This document shows positions 1 through 8,520 of a stretch of DNA of 64,000 nucleotides, piece by piece. Position 1 is the stretch's first letter. Each line of letters begins with the position of its first letter. The position numbers and the translations under genes are program-made. Below the pieces are notes generated by a model that did no database searches, had not been told where the DNA came from, and worked only from the letters and a program-made list of their open reading frames with translations. This DNA comes from Rhodothermales bacterium (GTDB lineage: Bacteria; Bacteroidota; Rhodothermia; Rhodothermales; JAHQVL01), in assembly GCA_041391505.1 (NCBI GenBank), contig JAWKNW010000028.1:1-64000 (forward strand). The letters are read 5' to 3'.

Positions 1-1
1 C

Positions 2-973
2 ATCGTCGTGCGCAACAACCGGAGCTACGACAACATCAACCTGGTTTTTGCCAGCTTCAAGCCCGGAGTAACGACGGATGGGAACGGCATCATCGCCGAT
101 AATTTTTATAACGAGGGCTCCACGAACGTGAAGTACCCGCACCGCACGCTGATAGAAAACAACCTGATTTACAACAACGGCGGTAAAGGCCTCCACGTGT
201 TCAAGAGCGACCATGTAGATGTGTTCAACAACACGGTGTATCACAACAACAAAGACACCCAGAGTACCGCTACGTGGCGAGGGGAGTTGAGCCTGGTCTA
301 CTCGAAAGACACCGTCTGGCGAAACAACATCGGCGTCGCCAATCCCGGGTCGGGGGTGTTGTCCTGGAACCGCGCGCTCCTGATCGCGGGATCCGAAGAC
401 ATGGTCTGGGATAAGAACCTTTCTTTTGACGGAACACCCGGGAACGCATCGATCAATATCAGCGGCACGTCGGTCGGTCTGTCGGACCTGAAAGGCAATC
501 TGCTGGGTGTCAGTCCCGGGCTGAGCGATCCTCAGAAGGGCAAATTTGATCTTCGAGCAGACAGCCCCGCCCTCGACGCCGGCAGCGATCGGATCGTCTC
601 TTTTTGGGATATCGATTACAAAACGAGAAACGCCGGCTCGGTGGATATCGGCGCCTTCGAGCGTGGCGGGACGGTGGCTACCGGGAGCGATCCCGAACCG
701 CCTCAGGTCACGGATTCGCCGCAGGCGACGAGTTATCCCAACCCGTTTTCAGGCGAGGTCACCATCACCTACCACCTCCCTCGTCCGGCTCCGGTGCGTA
801 TCGAGGTCTTTAATGCGCTGGGCCAGCATGTGGCGACCGTCGTCGATGCTGAAAAACCCGCCGGCGAGCATACGGCGCAGTTCAGCGGCAGTCAGCTACC
901 CAACGGCGTGTATTATTACCGGATTGTTGCCGGCAACGCCACGTGGACGAAGGCGATGATTCTGGCGAGATAG
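2..973 (+). CDS. Secreted beta-helix protein with C-terminal T9SS sorting domain (5' partial)
   Basis: The reading frame is open from the window edge, so the N-terminus lies outside. The first ~215 residues have the Asn-rich short-strand periodicity of a right-handed parallel beta-helix (repeated 'NNLIYNNG' / 'FNNTVYHNN' turns), as in pectate-lyase-like or DUF1565 proteins. After a Pro/Thr-rich linker, the last ~80 residues form a type A sorting domain: 'SYPNPF', then 'RIEVFNALGQHVATV', then 'GVYYYRI'. Such domains direct export and surface attachment by type IX secretion in Bacteroidota relatives. The substrate is not visible; a polysaccharide lyase or glycan-binding role is plausible. Confidence 0.8.
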   Translation: MVVRNNRSYDNINLVFASFKPGVTTDGNGIIADNFYNEGSTNVKYPHRTLIENNLIYNNGGKGLHVFKSDHVDVFNNTVYHNNKDTQSTATWRGELSLVYSKDTVWRNNIGVANPGSGVLSWNRALLIAGSEDMVWDKNLSFDGTPGNASINISGTSVGLSDLKGNLLGVSPGLSDPQKGKFDLRADSPALDAGSDRIVSFWDIDYKTRNAGSVDIGAFERGGTVATGSDPEPPQVTDSPQATSYPNPFSGEVTITYHLPRPAPVRIEVFNALGQHVATVVDAEKPAGEHTAQFSGSQLPNGVYYYRIVAGNATWTKAMILAR

Positions 974-1018
974 GTATGCGTTAGATTCTGCATTCGGGAA
1001 GTGGGTAGGCGATGTTTC

Positions 1019-2569
1019 TCATCCTCCCCCCTGCTCCCACTTCCGATCCAGCGCCCGGTACTGAATCGCCTCCGAGACGTGCTCCGGGCGAATCGCCTCG
1101 GCGCCGGACAGGTCGGCGATCGTCCGTGACACCTTGAGGATCCGGTCGTACGCGCGGGCGCTGAGACCCAGGCGGTGGATGGCCATCTTCATCAGTTGCT
1201 TGCTTTCGGGATCGAGCGCCGCGTGCTGTCGGACGAGCCGCGAGCCCATCTGGGCGTTGCAGTACACGCCGGCGTGGCCCGCGAACCGCGCCTGCTGCCG
1301 CTCCCGCGCGCCCATCACCCGGGCCCGTATGTCGGTGGACGCCTCCCCCTCACTCCGGCTGCTCATCTCGTCGAAGGAGACGGGCATGACGTCGATGTGG
1401 ACGTCGATCCGGTCCAGCAGCGGCCCGCTGATCCGGGAGAGGTACCGCTGCACCTGCACCGGCGCGCATACGCAGGGACGATTCGGGTCGGTGAGATGGC
1501 CGCAGGGGCAGGGATTCATGGAGGCGACGAGCATGAAGCGCGCGGGGAACTCGACCGACACGCGTGCCCGGCTGATCGTGATGCGCCCTTCCTCCAGCGG
1601 TTGCCGCATCACCTCCAGGACCTGCCGTTTGAACTCGGGCAGCTCGTCCAGAAACAGGATGCCGTTGTGCGCGCACGAGATTTCGCCGGGACGCGGATGC
1701 ACGCCGCCGCCGCAGAGGCCGGCGTCCGAGATCGTGTGGTGCGGCGCGCGGAACGGCCGCGTCGCCACGAGGCCGGCGCGGGTCGACAGCGTCCCGCTGA
1801 CCGAGTGGATCTTGGTCGTCTCCAGCGCCTCCTCGACGGTGAGCGGCGGTAGGATGGTCGGCATCCGGCGCGCCAGCATCGTTTTGCCCGATCCCGGGGC
1901 GCCGACCATCAGTACGTTGTGCCCGCCGGCCGCCGCCACCTCCAGCGCCCGCTTCACGCCCTCCTGGCCCCGCACGTCCGCGAAGTCGATGTCATAGCGC
2001 CGCGCCTCCTCGAAGAGCAGCGACACGTCGCGCCGGTACGGCTCGGGCGCCGGCGCGTTGCCGGACAACAGCGCATAGGCGTCGCGCAGCTTCCGGATCG
2101 GATACACATCCAGCCCTTCGACGATGGCGGCCTCCGGCGCATTCTCCGCCGGCACGAGCACGGCGCGTTTCCCCTCGGCCCGCGCCCGCAGCGCGATCGG
2201 CAGGGCGCCGCGGATGGGGCGCACCTCGCCGTTGAGCGCCAGTTCGCCGGCGATGCACAGGTCGTCGAGCGAGCGCTGGCTGATCGCCTCGTCGGCCGTC
2301 GCGATCACGCCGATGGCGATGGGCAGATCGAAGGCCGTGCCTTCCTTGCGCACGTCCGCCGGCGCGAGGTTGACGGTGATCCGCCCCGTCGGGCGCGGCA
2401 GACCGTTCGCCCGGAGCGCCGTCAGGATGCGCTCCTGGCTCTCGCGCACCGCCCCGTCAGGCAGGCCGACCATGATGTACTTCGGCAACCCGCCCCGGGT
2501 GTGCACCTCGATTTCGATGGGCAAGGCGTCGACGCCAATAACGGTACTGCTCCAGACTCGGGATAACAT
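1019..2569 (-). CDS. comM: YifB/ComM family Mg-chelatase-like AAA+ ATPase
   Basis: The 516-residue length is typical for the family. The N-terminal ~170 residues form the Lon-protease-like ChlI domain. A Walker A 'GAPGSGKT' is at ~223-230, Walker B 'ILFLDELPEF' at ~304-313, and the family Cys cluster 'MNPCPCGH...CVC' follows. The C-terminal Mg-chelatase subunit domain holds 'RAYDRILKVSRTIADL'. In naturally competent bacteria ComM is a hexameric branch-migration helicase that helps integrate incoming DNA. It stands alone here, facing the beta-helix gene tail-to-tail and followed upstream by the repeat region. The family assignment is secure; the competence role in this organism is inferred. 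Confidence 0.93.
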   Translation of the reverse strand: MLSRVWSSTVIGVDALPIEIEVHTRGGLPKYIMVGLPDGAVRESQERILTALRANGLPRPTGRITVNLAPADVRKEGTAFDLPIAIGVIATADEAISQRSLDDLCIAGELALNGEVRPIRGALPIALRARAEGKRAVLVPAENAPEAAIVEGLDVYPIRKLRDAYALLSGNAPAPEPYRRDVSLLFEEARRYDIDFADVRGQEGVKRALEVAAAGGHNVLMVGAPGSGKTMLARRMPTILPPLTVEEALETTKIHSVSGTLSTRAGLVATRPFRAPHHTISDAGLCGGGVHPRPGEISCAHNGILFLDELPEFKRQVLEVMRQPLEEGRITISRARVSVEFPARFMLVASMNPCPCGHLTDPNRPCVCAPVQVQRYLSRISGPLLDRIDVHIDVMPVSFDEMSSRSEGEASTDIRARVMGARERQQARFAGHAGVYCNAQMGSRLVRQHAALDPESKQLMKMAIHRLGLSARAYDRILKVSRTIADLSGAEAIRPEHVSEAIQYRALDRKWEQGGG

Positions 2570-2679
2570 GGGATCGTCCTTTTTCTAGATAGACAATCCC
2601 AGAGGCCGCGGCATACCGTTGGTATTCACCATTTCATGTGACGCAGCGTCCCCCTGTGCCCCGTGGCCCCGTATGTCAG

Positions 2680-2847
2680 GTAGGTCGGGTTAGGCTGCCG
2701 ACAGCAGCCGTAACCCGGCAGTCGGGTAGGTCGGGTTAGGCTGCCGACAGCAGCCGTAACCCGACAGTCCCGCAACATCCCCGTAGGGCGAGCAGCCGTA
2801 ACCCGACAGTCCCGCAGCATCCCCGTAGGGCGAGCAGCCGTAACCCG
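2680..2847. repeat. REP-like palindromes and a 42-bp tandem duplication
   Basis: Two copies of a ~43-bp palindromic unit starting 'GTAGGTCGGGTTAGGCTGCC' and closing with 'CCGTAACCCG' lie at ~2680-2722 and ~2727-2767. They merge into two 42-bp tandem copies (2764-2805 and 2806-2847, one mismatch) that also end in 'CCGTAACCCG'. The GTCGGGTTA/TAACCCGAC arms are shared with the array at 2921-3198. No gene is supported in this stretch. Confidence 0.8.
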
Positions 2848-2920
2848 GCACATATCCATCATCCCGCTTGCCTGCCTGGGTTCATGGTGCAGGAGTGAGG
2901 CGCCCATCTATAAAAAACCA

Positions 2921-3198
2921 ACGTCGGGTTACAGTCGCTGGGGCGACTTAACCCGACCTACGATGGGCACTATCGGACTGCACCGCTAAAAACAAACAAT
3001 GTCGGGGTACGGTCGCTGGGGCGACTTAATCCGACCTACGATGGCCACTATCGGACTGCACCGCTAAAACAAACAACGTCGGGTTACGGTCGCTGGGGCG
3101 ACTTAACCCGACCTACGATGGGCCATCGGACTGCACCGCTAAAAACAAACAACGTCGGGTTACGGTCGCTGGGGCGACTTAACCCGACCTACGATGGG
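2921..3198. repeat. Tandem array of four ~77-bp hairpin repeats
   Basis: Four copies start at 2921, 2999, 3076 and 3152 (spacing 78, 77 and 76 bp). Each contains the arms 'GTCGGGTTA' and 'TAACCCGAC' around an inner GTCGC...GCGAC stem, followed by 'CTACGATGGGC'. A shared linker containing 'TATCGGACTGCACCGCTAAA' separates the first copies. The linkers are near-identical rather than unique, so this is a REP-type array and not CRISPR. The last copy runs into the 3' end of the polyferredoxin gene. Confidence 0.85.
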
Positions 3199-4551
3199 CT
3201 CGTCGGCGAGGATGGATACGCTGTCCCGGTCGATGAGCACCGGCCCATTGTACCGCCCTTCGCGGGGACCGTTTTCGAGCTTCAGCACGCCCCTCGGGCA
3301 CACCGCCGAGCAGATCCCGCAGCCCACGCACGACGACCGGATGATGTTCTGCCCGCGCTGCGCGTACCACCGCACGTCGATCCCCATCTCGCAGTAGGTG
3401 GAGCAGTTGCCGCACGAGATGCACTGGCCGCCGTTCGTGGTGATCCGGAAGCGCGAGAACCACTTCTGAAACATCCCCAGGACAGCCGCCATCGGGCAGC
3501 CGAAGCGGCACCAGACGCGGTTGCCGAGGATCGGGTAGAAGCCCGTGCCCACCACGCCGGCGAAGATCAACCCGATAAAAAAGCCGTACCAGGATGAAAA
3601 CGTGCCGGACAAGCCCCCCAGCAACGCGCCCTCGGTGGCGGAATTGATCCAGAGCGCCGCCGTCGTCAGCACCACAAAGACGAGCACGCCGTGGATCGTC
3701 CACCGCTCGATCTGCCAGGCTTTCAGCGACTTGTCCGACAGCTGCCGGAACGGATCCCCCATCGTCTCGGCCAGGCCGCCGCACCCGCAGATCCACGAGC
3801 AGTACCAGCGCTTCCCGAAGAAATACGTCAGAATCGGCGTCGCGACAAAAAACATGACGGCGCCCCATAAGATCATAAAGAGGCCGACCTGCCCCGAGCC
3901 GGAGAGCCAGTCGATCGTTCCCGGCCACAGGTAATCGTACTTCAGCGGCCAGAAATAGGAAAAATAGAACTCCGGCTGGTTGAACATCACCAGCAGCCCG
4001 GGCAGGATAAACGCGAACCCGAGCTGGAAAAACATCACCGACAGGGTGCGCAGGATCTGGTACCGGTTGTAGCGATACTTGATGAGCATCCGGACGCCCA
4101 TGACGAGCACGGCGAGGGTGTAGAGCGTCCCATACATAAACCACTTGTCCGCCGGCTGATGCTTCAGCACCATGCTCAGCGGGTCGAACACCGGGATCAG
4201 GTTCGCGAGCCAGCCCTCTTTCCAGTAGAGGATGCAATAAAACCCGGTGAGCACGATCCCGAGCGTCCATCCCCCGATCCCCTTCATCCCGGTCGTGACG
4301 GCATTCTGCCAGAGCCCGTCGTTGTCGATGCCGGCGGGCCGCTTCAGGTAGCGCCGGAAGTAGATCATCGCCCCCACGCCGATCCCCAGCGCCCCTGCCA
4401 GGAAGACCGCGAGGGGCTGCCCGAGGTCGCCGGCGAACAGCGCCACGATCCACGCCAGGGCCCCGAACCCGACGAGCGCCATGCCGGCTTTTTCCACCCC
4501 ATCGAAACGCGAGGCAGGACTGGTGAGCTGGAAGCTGACGTCGTAGGACAT
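3160..4551 (-). CDS. Membrane-bound 4Fe-4S polyferredoxin (NapH/NosR/CcoG-like)
   Basis: The 463-residue protein starts at 'MSYDVSF'; this start avoids overlap with the upstream gene, whose stop is 52 bp away. Several hydrophobic segments precede the cysteine motifs 'WYCSWICGCGG' and 'WCRFGCP', typical of NapH/NosR/RdxA membrane proteins. Two classical ferredoxin clusters follow near the C-terminus: 'CISCGNCSTYC' and 'CVGCGICSAVCP'. It probably passes electrons across or along the membrane, and the upstream FAD oxidoreductase is the obvious partner. The last ~12 residues ('PIVGRVKSPQRP') and the stop codon are encoded by a copy of the adjacent hairpin repeat, so the original C-terminus has been replaced or extended. 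Confidence 0.85.
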   Translation of the reverse strand: MSYDVSFQLTSPASRFDGVEKAGMALVGFGALAWIVALFAGDLGQPLAVFLAGALGIGVGAMIYFRRYLKRPAGIDNDGLWQNAVTTGMKGIGGWTLGIVLTGFYCILYWKEGWLANLIPVFDPLSMVLKHQPADKWFMYGTLYTLAVLVMGVRMLIKYRYNRYQILRTLSVMFFQLGFAFILPGLLVMFNQPEFYFSYFWPLKYDYLWPGTIDWLSGSGQVGLFMILWGAVMFFVATPILTYFFGKRWYCSWICGCGGLAETMGDPFRQLSDKSLKAWQIERWTIHGVLVFVVLTTAALWINSATEGALLGGLSGTFSSWYGFFIGLIFAGVVGTGFYPILGNRVWCRFGCPMAAVLGMFQKWFSRFRITTNGGQCISCGNCSTYCEMGIDVRWYAQRGQNIIRSSCVGCGICSAVCPRGVLKLENGPREGRYNGPVLIDRDSVSILADEPIVGRVKSPQRP

Positions 4552-4603
4552 GGGATGGAAATGCAAATTTATAAATACAAAAGGGAATTCGAGCAGATCG
4601 CCG

Positions 4604-5869
4604 TCAACCTGCTTTCGCCAGTTTTTTGGCATACTGCGGATAGAACTCCGGGTCGAAGCCGGCTTCGTCGAGGCGGGGCATTACAAAGTCGTACGTCCGC
4701 CCCTCCAGCAGCCAGCGCTCGCAGACCGCGTGCCGGAAGCGGACGCCCAGCAGGTTAAAGCCGAGGACCACGCCGTCGCTCGTGCGGTAGTTGATGCGGA
4801 TCGATTTTTTGCCGGAGGGATGTTTCCAGAACGCCGACCGCACGCCGGCCGGGGGATGCGCATCGACCTGACCGTAGGTCTGGTATTCGATCGTAAAGAA
4901 CTTCGCCGAATTGAAGTACGGCGGTTTTTCGTACGGCACGCGCTCGCCGCACACGATCCGGGCGACGGCCTTGCCGTGCTGCCGGCCGGTATACCAGAGC
5001 GGGTCGATCCGCCGGTAGCCGATCCCGTCTTCCCGAAACTCGGCGCAGTCGCCGATCGCGTAGACGTCCGGCGCGCTCGTCTCGAAAAACGCATTGACCA
5101 GGACGCCGCGATTCGTCTCCACTTCCGAGCGGGCGACCACGCTCACGTTCGGCGTCACCCCCGTCGCGATCCCCACAAACTGGCAGGGCACTTCCTCCCC
5201 CTTGCTCGTCACCACGGCGCGTACGCGTCCGTCCGCGTCCCCCAGCACCTCGTTCATCTCCGTGCCGAGCCGCAGATCGACATGGTGCGCGCGGATCTCG
5301 TCGTTGATCATCGACGATTCTTCCGCCGGCAGCACGAAATCGAAATAACTCTTCTCTCGCACGAGGAAGGTCACCGGAATCCGCCGCGTGTGGAGCATCT
5401 CCGCCATCTCGATGCCGATGAGCCCCCCGCCGAGCACCACGGCGCGCTCGATGCCCTTCGTGTCGCGCTCCATGGATTCGAGATCCGGGATGCCGTAGAG
5501 CCCCTGGACGCCCTTCAGGTCTTCCCCCGGCCAGTTGAAGTACCGCGTCTGCGATCCCGTCGCGAGGATGAGGATGTCGTACGACAGCGAAGCGCGCTTG
5601 CGGCAGCGGAGAATTTTGTTGGCCGTGTCGATCTCCTCCACAAAATCCCGCACCAGCTCGATGTTATTGTCCGCCCAGAAGGAATCCGCGTACGGCTTGG
5701 TGTCCTCGTAGCGCATGTGGCCCATGTAGATGTACATGAGGGCCGTCCGCGAGAAGAAGTGATCCGTTTCCGCGGAGATCACCGTAATCTTGTAGTCGCT
5801 CCATTTTCGGATATACCGCGCCGCGGTGATGCCGGCGATGCCGTTTCCGATGAGGACGATGTGCTTCAT
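4604..5869 (-). CDS. FAD/NAD(P)-dependent pyridine nucleotide-disulfide-type oxidoreductase
   Basis: The start is at 'MKHIVLIGNGIAGITAARYI', which carries the N-terminal FAD-binding GxGxxG. A second dinucleotide fold has 'AVVLGGGLIGIEMAEML' and the second FAD motif 'DVYAIGDCAEF'. The overall form resembles rubredoxin/ferredoxin reductases and the FAD part of NirB-like enzymes. There are no redox-active disulfide cysteines, so electrons probably leave to an external carrier. It lies just upstream of, and co-directional with, the membrane polyferredoxin, so the pair probably forms an NAD(P)H-to-ferredoxin or quinone electron route. The physiological acceptor is not evident from sequence. Confidence 0.88.
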   Translation of the reverse strand: MKHIVLIGNGIAGITAARYIRKWSDYKITVISAETDHFFSRTALMYIYMGHMRYEDTKPYADSFWADNNIELVRDFVEEIDTANKILRCRKRASLSYDILILATGSQTRYFNWPGEDLKGVQGLYGIPDLESMERDTKGIERAVVLGGGLIGIEMAEMLHTRRIPVTFLVREKSYFDFVLPAEESSMINDEIRAHHVDLRLGTEMNEVLGDADGRVRAVVTSKGEEVPCQFVGIATGVTPNVSVVARSEVETNRGVLVNAFFETSAPDVYAIGDCAEFREDGIGYRRIDPLWYTGRQHGKAVARIVCGERVPYEKPPYFNSAKFFTIEYQTYGQVDAHPPAGVRSAFWKHPSGKKSIRINYRTSDGVVLGFNLLGVRFRHAVCERWLLEGRTYDFVMPRLDEAGFDPEFYPQYAKKLAKAG

Positions 5870-6019
5870 AAAGTCATCCCGAGGGGCTCGAGGAGGATCG
5901 TTGGGGCGCCAGCGTGTCGTGCGCCACCCTTCCGTGGGCAATCTTTACGTGCGAGGCCCCGATGGAACGTTACCCCTATGGCGAGGTTGAGTGCCGGCAA
6001 GGCTCCAAGGTACGACGAA

Positions 6020-6883
6020 ATGATCTACGGGATCACCGGAAACATAAAGAAAACCGAGTTGTGGCCGGCGCTGGTCGAACTCATCGCGGGGTTCAGGACC
6101 GAGTCCATCCGTTTTGTGCTCGACGCCCCCGTGGCCCAGGGCCTTCGCGAGCGCGGCCTGTATCCGGAAACCGAGCAGCTCGCCGAAAGCGCCAACCTGC
6201 CGAATGCTTCCGACGTCATCCTCTCGTTCGGGGGCGACGGGACGCTGCTGAACACGGCGTTCCAGATCGGCGCGCGGCAGACCCCGATCCTGGGGGTGAA
6301 CATGGGCCGGCTCGGGTTTCTGGCCGATACCGAGGTGGCGCAGCTGCAGGAGACGATCCGCCGGCTGGAGCGCGGCGAGTACCGGATCGAGTCGCGCATG
6401 GTCCTGGAGGCCCGGCTGGACGGCGTCGCCGGCAAGGACACACACTGGGCGCTGAACGACATCGTCATCGAGCACAGCCAGACGACCCAGCTGATCTCCG
6501 TCGAAGTCAAGGTCGACAGCGCACCCCTCACCACCTACTGGGCCGACGGCCTCATCATCAGCACTCCGACGGGGTCGACGGCCTACTCCCTGTCGGTCGG
6601 CGGCCCGATCCTCTCCCCCGGCAGCGGCGTCGTGGTGCTCACCCCACTGGCGCCCCATACGTTGACGGTGCGGCCGATCGTGCTGCCGGCGAGTGCCACG
6701 ATCGACATCCGCGTGCCGAGCCAGCCCTACGTCTTCGCCGCTGACGGCCGCAGCAAGATCATCGAGGACGACAGCGTGCACATCACCATCCGCCAGGCCC
6801 AGCACTCCGTCAAGCTGATCAAGATGCCCGAGCAGGACTATTTCCAGACGCTGCGGTCGAAGCTGCGGTGGAGCGGGAAGTAG
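6020..6883 (+). CDS. nadK: NAD kinase
   Basis: The protein has 287 residues, the usual length. It phosphorylates NAD to NADP with ATP or polyphosphate in the cytosol. The hallmark 'GGDGTLLNTA' is at 71-80, the NAD-contacting 'NDIVIEHS' at ~146, and the Gly-rich 'STPTGSTAYS' at 181-190. The ATG at 6020 gives the standard start 'MIYGITGN'; longer upstream readings run antisense through the FAD oxidoreductase gene and are not credible. It is divergently arranged with that oxidoreductase across ~150 bp. Confidence 0.95.
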   Translation: MIYGITGNIKKTELWPALVELIAGFRTESIRFVLDAPVAQGLRERGLYPETEQLAESANLPNASDVILSFGGDGTLLNTAFQIGARQTPILGVNMGRLGFLADTEVAQLQETIRRLERGEYRIESRMVLEARLDGVAGKDTHWALNDIVIEHSQTTQLISVEVKVDSAPLTTYWADGLIISTPTGSTAYSLSVGGPILSPGSGVVVLTPLAPHTLTVRPIVLPASATIDIRVPSQPYVFAADGRSKIIEDDSVHITIRQAQHSVKLIKMPEQDYFQTLRSKLRWSGK

Positions 6884-7099
6884 CGGAAGTCAGCGTTATG
6901 AGTGAGGAGGAAAAAGGGTAAAGAGATGTTGTATCTGTGTCGCAACTGTCGGGCATTCAGCCAGGCCACTCCTCCGAGGAGGGGCTGATCCGATGACGCT
7001 GCGCGTCATTGGATCAGGGAGGTTGCAGCCGGCATATGAAAAAAGCGCGTACAGGTTGAACCCCGCACAGGGACGCGCGTATATTCGGTCCGCTTCAAA

Positions 7100-7172
7100 G
7101 GTCAGGTAGCTCAGTTGGTAGAGCAATGGACTGAAAATCCATGTGTCGGGGGTTCAATTCCCTCCCTGACCA
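7100..7172 (+). tRNA. tRNA-Phe (GAA)
   Basis: A complete 73-nt cloverleaf. The acceptor arm 'GGTCAGG' pairs with 'CCTGACC', with discriminator A. The D-loop is 'AGCTCAGTTGGTAGAGCA', the anticodon loop 'CTGAAAATC' holds GAA, and the T-arm contains 'GGTTCAATTCC'. CCA is not fully encoded (CCT follows). The low-GC accessory island starts immediately downstream, so this may be an integration site. Confidence 0.97.
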
Positions 7173-7177
7173 CCTTT

Positions 7178-7225
7178 AAAAGCCGCAGGTTGTTGTCCAC
7201 CAACGACGTGCGGCTTTTTTGTTTT
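7178..7225 (+). terminator. Rho-independent terminator after tRNA-Phe
   Basis: The stem arms 'AAAAGCCGCA' and 'TGCGGCTTTT' flank a ~24-nt loop and are followed by a T-rich tract (TTTTTTGTTTTT). The terminator sits a few bases past the tRNA 3' end. Confidence 0.85.
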
Positions 7226-7310
7226 TGGGGTATGTGGGTGGAGCTCAAATTTTCTGATTGTGTCTGAACGGTCAAAAAACTGCCTGTGAGCTTATACAGC
7301 CCCTTTAAAG

Positions 7311-7695
7311 CATAATGCCGGCCAGGTCCACGCATCGCTCAAAGTGGGCGACCACGACTACCATTTGCACGTCGTTGAAGCACACAACACCGGTCCGTCG
7401 TCCCTGCTCACGATGAGCGCCTTCGTTGCGTTGTGTTCGGCACTGGTCGGCAAGCCGCTCGAGCGGCAACTGGTGGTGCTCGGGGTCGATGAATCTGGGC
7501 GGGAACATCATCCCGGTGAAGAACCAGGCGGAGTCGCTGCAGGTGGCGGCGGATGCCGGCGCGAAGCGGCTGCTGCTCCCGATGTCCAGCGTGACCGACA
7601 TCCCGACGATCCCCGGGGAGCTGTTCGCGATGTTTCAGACGAGCTTTTACGCGAGTGCGAGTGACGCGGTGTTTAAGGCGTTGGGGGTGCAGTGA
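7311..7695 (+). pseudogene. brxL: 3' remnant of BREX Lon-like protease brxL, frameshifted
   Basis: Two adjoining frames together encode the C-terminal end of BrxL. Frame one gives 'AGQVHASLKVGDHDYHLHVV' and 'LLTMSAFVALCSALVGKPLE'. Frame two gives 'MNLGGNIIPVKNQAESLQVA', then 'GAKRLLLPMSSVTDIP', ending 'ASDAVFKALGVQ'. The frames meet at a GGGG run (7482-7485); removing one G restores 'VVLGSMNLGG'. BrxL is the BREX system protein with an AAA-type core and a Lon-like C-terminal domain. Only about 125 codons remain, with no upstream part and no other brx/pgl gene in the window, so this is a dead scar of a former BREX locus beside tRNA-Phe. Confidence 0.85.
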
Positions 7696-7712
7696 GACTG
7701 GAAGAGACGTCT

Positions 7713-8318
7713 TCAGAACCGATACGTGAGTAAAACCCCCTGCATATTGGGCGCGGGCACAACGGCCAGCCGCCGGTTATAGGTGTCTTCTTTGACCCAG
7801 GATGATACGAAATAGGTCAAGAAACTAGCCTGCAGGATACCGGAGGTGATAAGAAGTGGTTTGCCTCCGGGCAGGAAGCCTCCGAATGGGGTGTTTTCGA
7901 TACGCACCATTGTTACCCACGGCCCAACAATGGGTCGCACTGTCGTGGCAAAATACTCATCGCCCATTGCCAGAGACCCGACTAGCGTTGCGCTCAACAC
8001 CGAAGCCAAACCGAGCGCTCCAATGCGCTTGTGGATCGTGTAGGGATTATGCCTGTACGTATTGCCGGCGGCGTAGGAAGTGCCTGGAGAAACGGAGAGT
8101 TTCTCTATCTTCGTAACGTCACGCATCTCATAGACGAACTCACTACCATCGCTCGTGCGGATCCTCAGCGACTTGTTTGGGATCAATTCGACGATCGTAC
8201 CGCGAATGATGCTCCCGTTGACAAGGTAAACAACATCAATCGTCGCGCTCTGAGCTCTGGCGGGTACAACGCAAGCCACTAGTAGGAGGAGACAAAAGCT
8301 CCATATTCGATCCTTCAT
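7713..8318 (-). CDS. Secreted or outer-membrane hypothetical protein
   Basis: 201 residues from 'MKDRIWSFCLLLLVACVVPA', a clear Sec signal peptide ending near 'ARAQ'. The mature part starts with a short beta domain ('VYLVNGSIIRGTIVELIP', 'IRTSDGSEFVYEMRDV') of the kind found in many Bacteroidota proteins that sense or bind envelope components. Two or more hydrophobic stretches follow. No enzyme motif is visible. It is transcribed away from the downstream operon and lies in the lower-GC island. The function is unknown to me. Confidence 0.6.
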   Translation of the reverse strand: MKDRIWSFCLLLLVACVVPARAQSATIDVVYLVNGSIIRGTIVELIPNKSLRIRTSDGSEFVYEMRDVTKIEKLSVSPGTSYAAGNTYRHNPYTIHKRIGALGLASVLSATLVGSLAMGDEYFATTVRPIVGPWVTMVRIENTPFGGFLPGGKPLLITSGILQASFLTYFVSSWVKEDTYNRRLAVVPAPNMQGVLLTYRF

Positions 8319-8520
8319 AGCATAAACCTCGATTGACCCAGAATTAGCTAACACACCACTAAAAGATTCTCGTACCACTATGGTCACTTCCGGAATGCTT
8401 GCTTGCCTCCCGCGCTGGGACTCCCCGACATGCTCTGCAAAAAGTCCTGCAATCACCTACACCCCACATATCTGTCGCGGTTAATTCAGTAGCCCGATGT
8501 GCCATGGGACGAACATCATA

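Noticed and set aside
2626..2907. Minus-strand ORF with internal peptide repeats
   Set aside because: It is simply the translation of the tandem DNA repeats, with no protein-like composition or start signal.
2921..3198. CRISPR array
   Set aside because: The units are ~77 bp with near-identical linkers; there are no unique spacers and no cas genes. They are hairpin repeats.
4550..6019. Long N-terminal extension of NAD kinase
   Set aside because: It runs antisense through the FAD oxidoreductase gene; the family start is the ATG at 6020.
7111..7335. Minus-strand ORF ending in 'EGIEPPTHGFSVHC'
   Set aside because: This is the familiar spurious translation of an antisense tRNA-Phe sequence. The same kind of artefact occurs over tRNA-Asp at 62390-62593.
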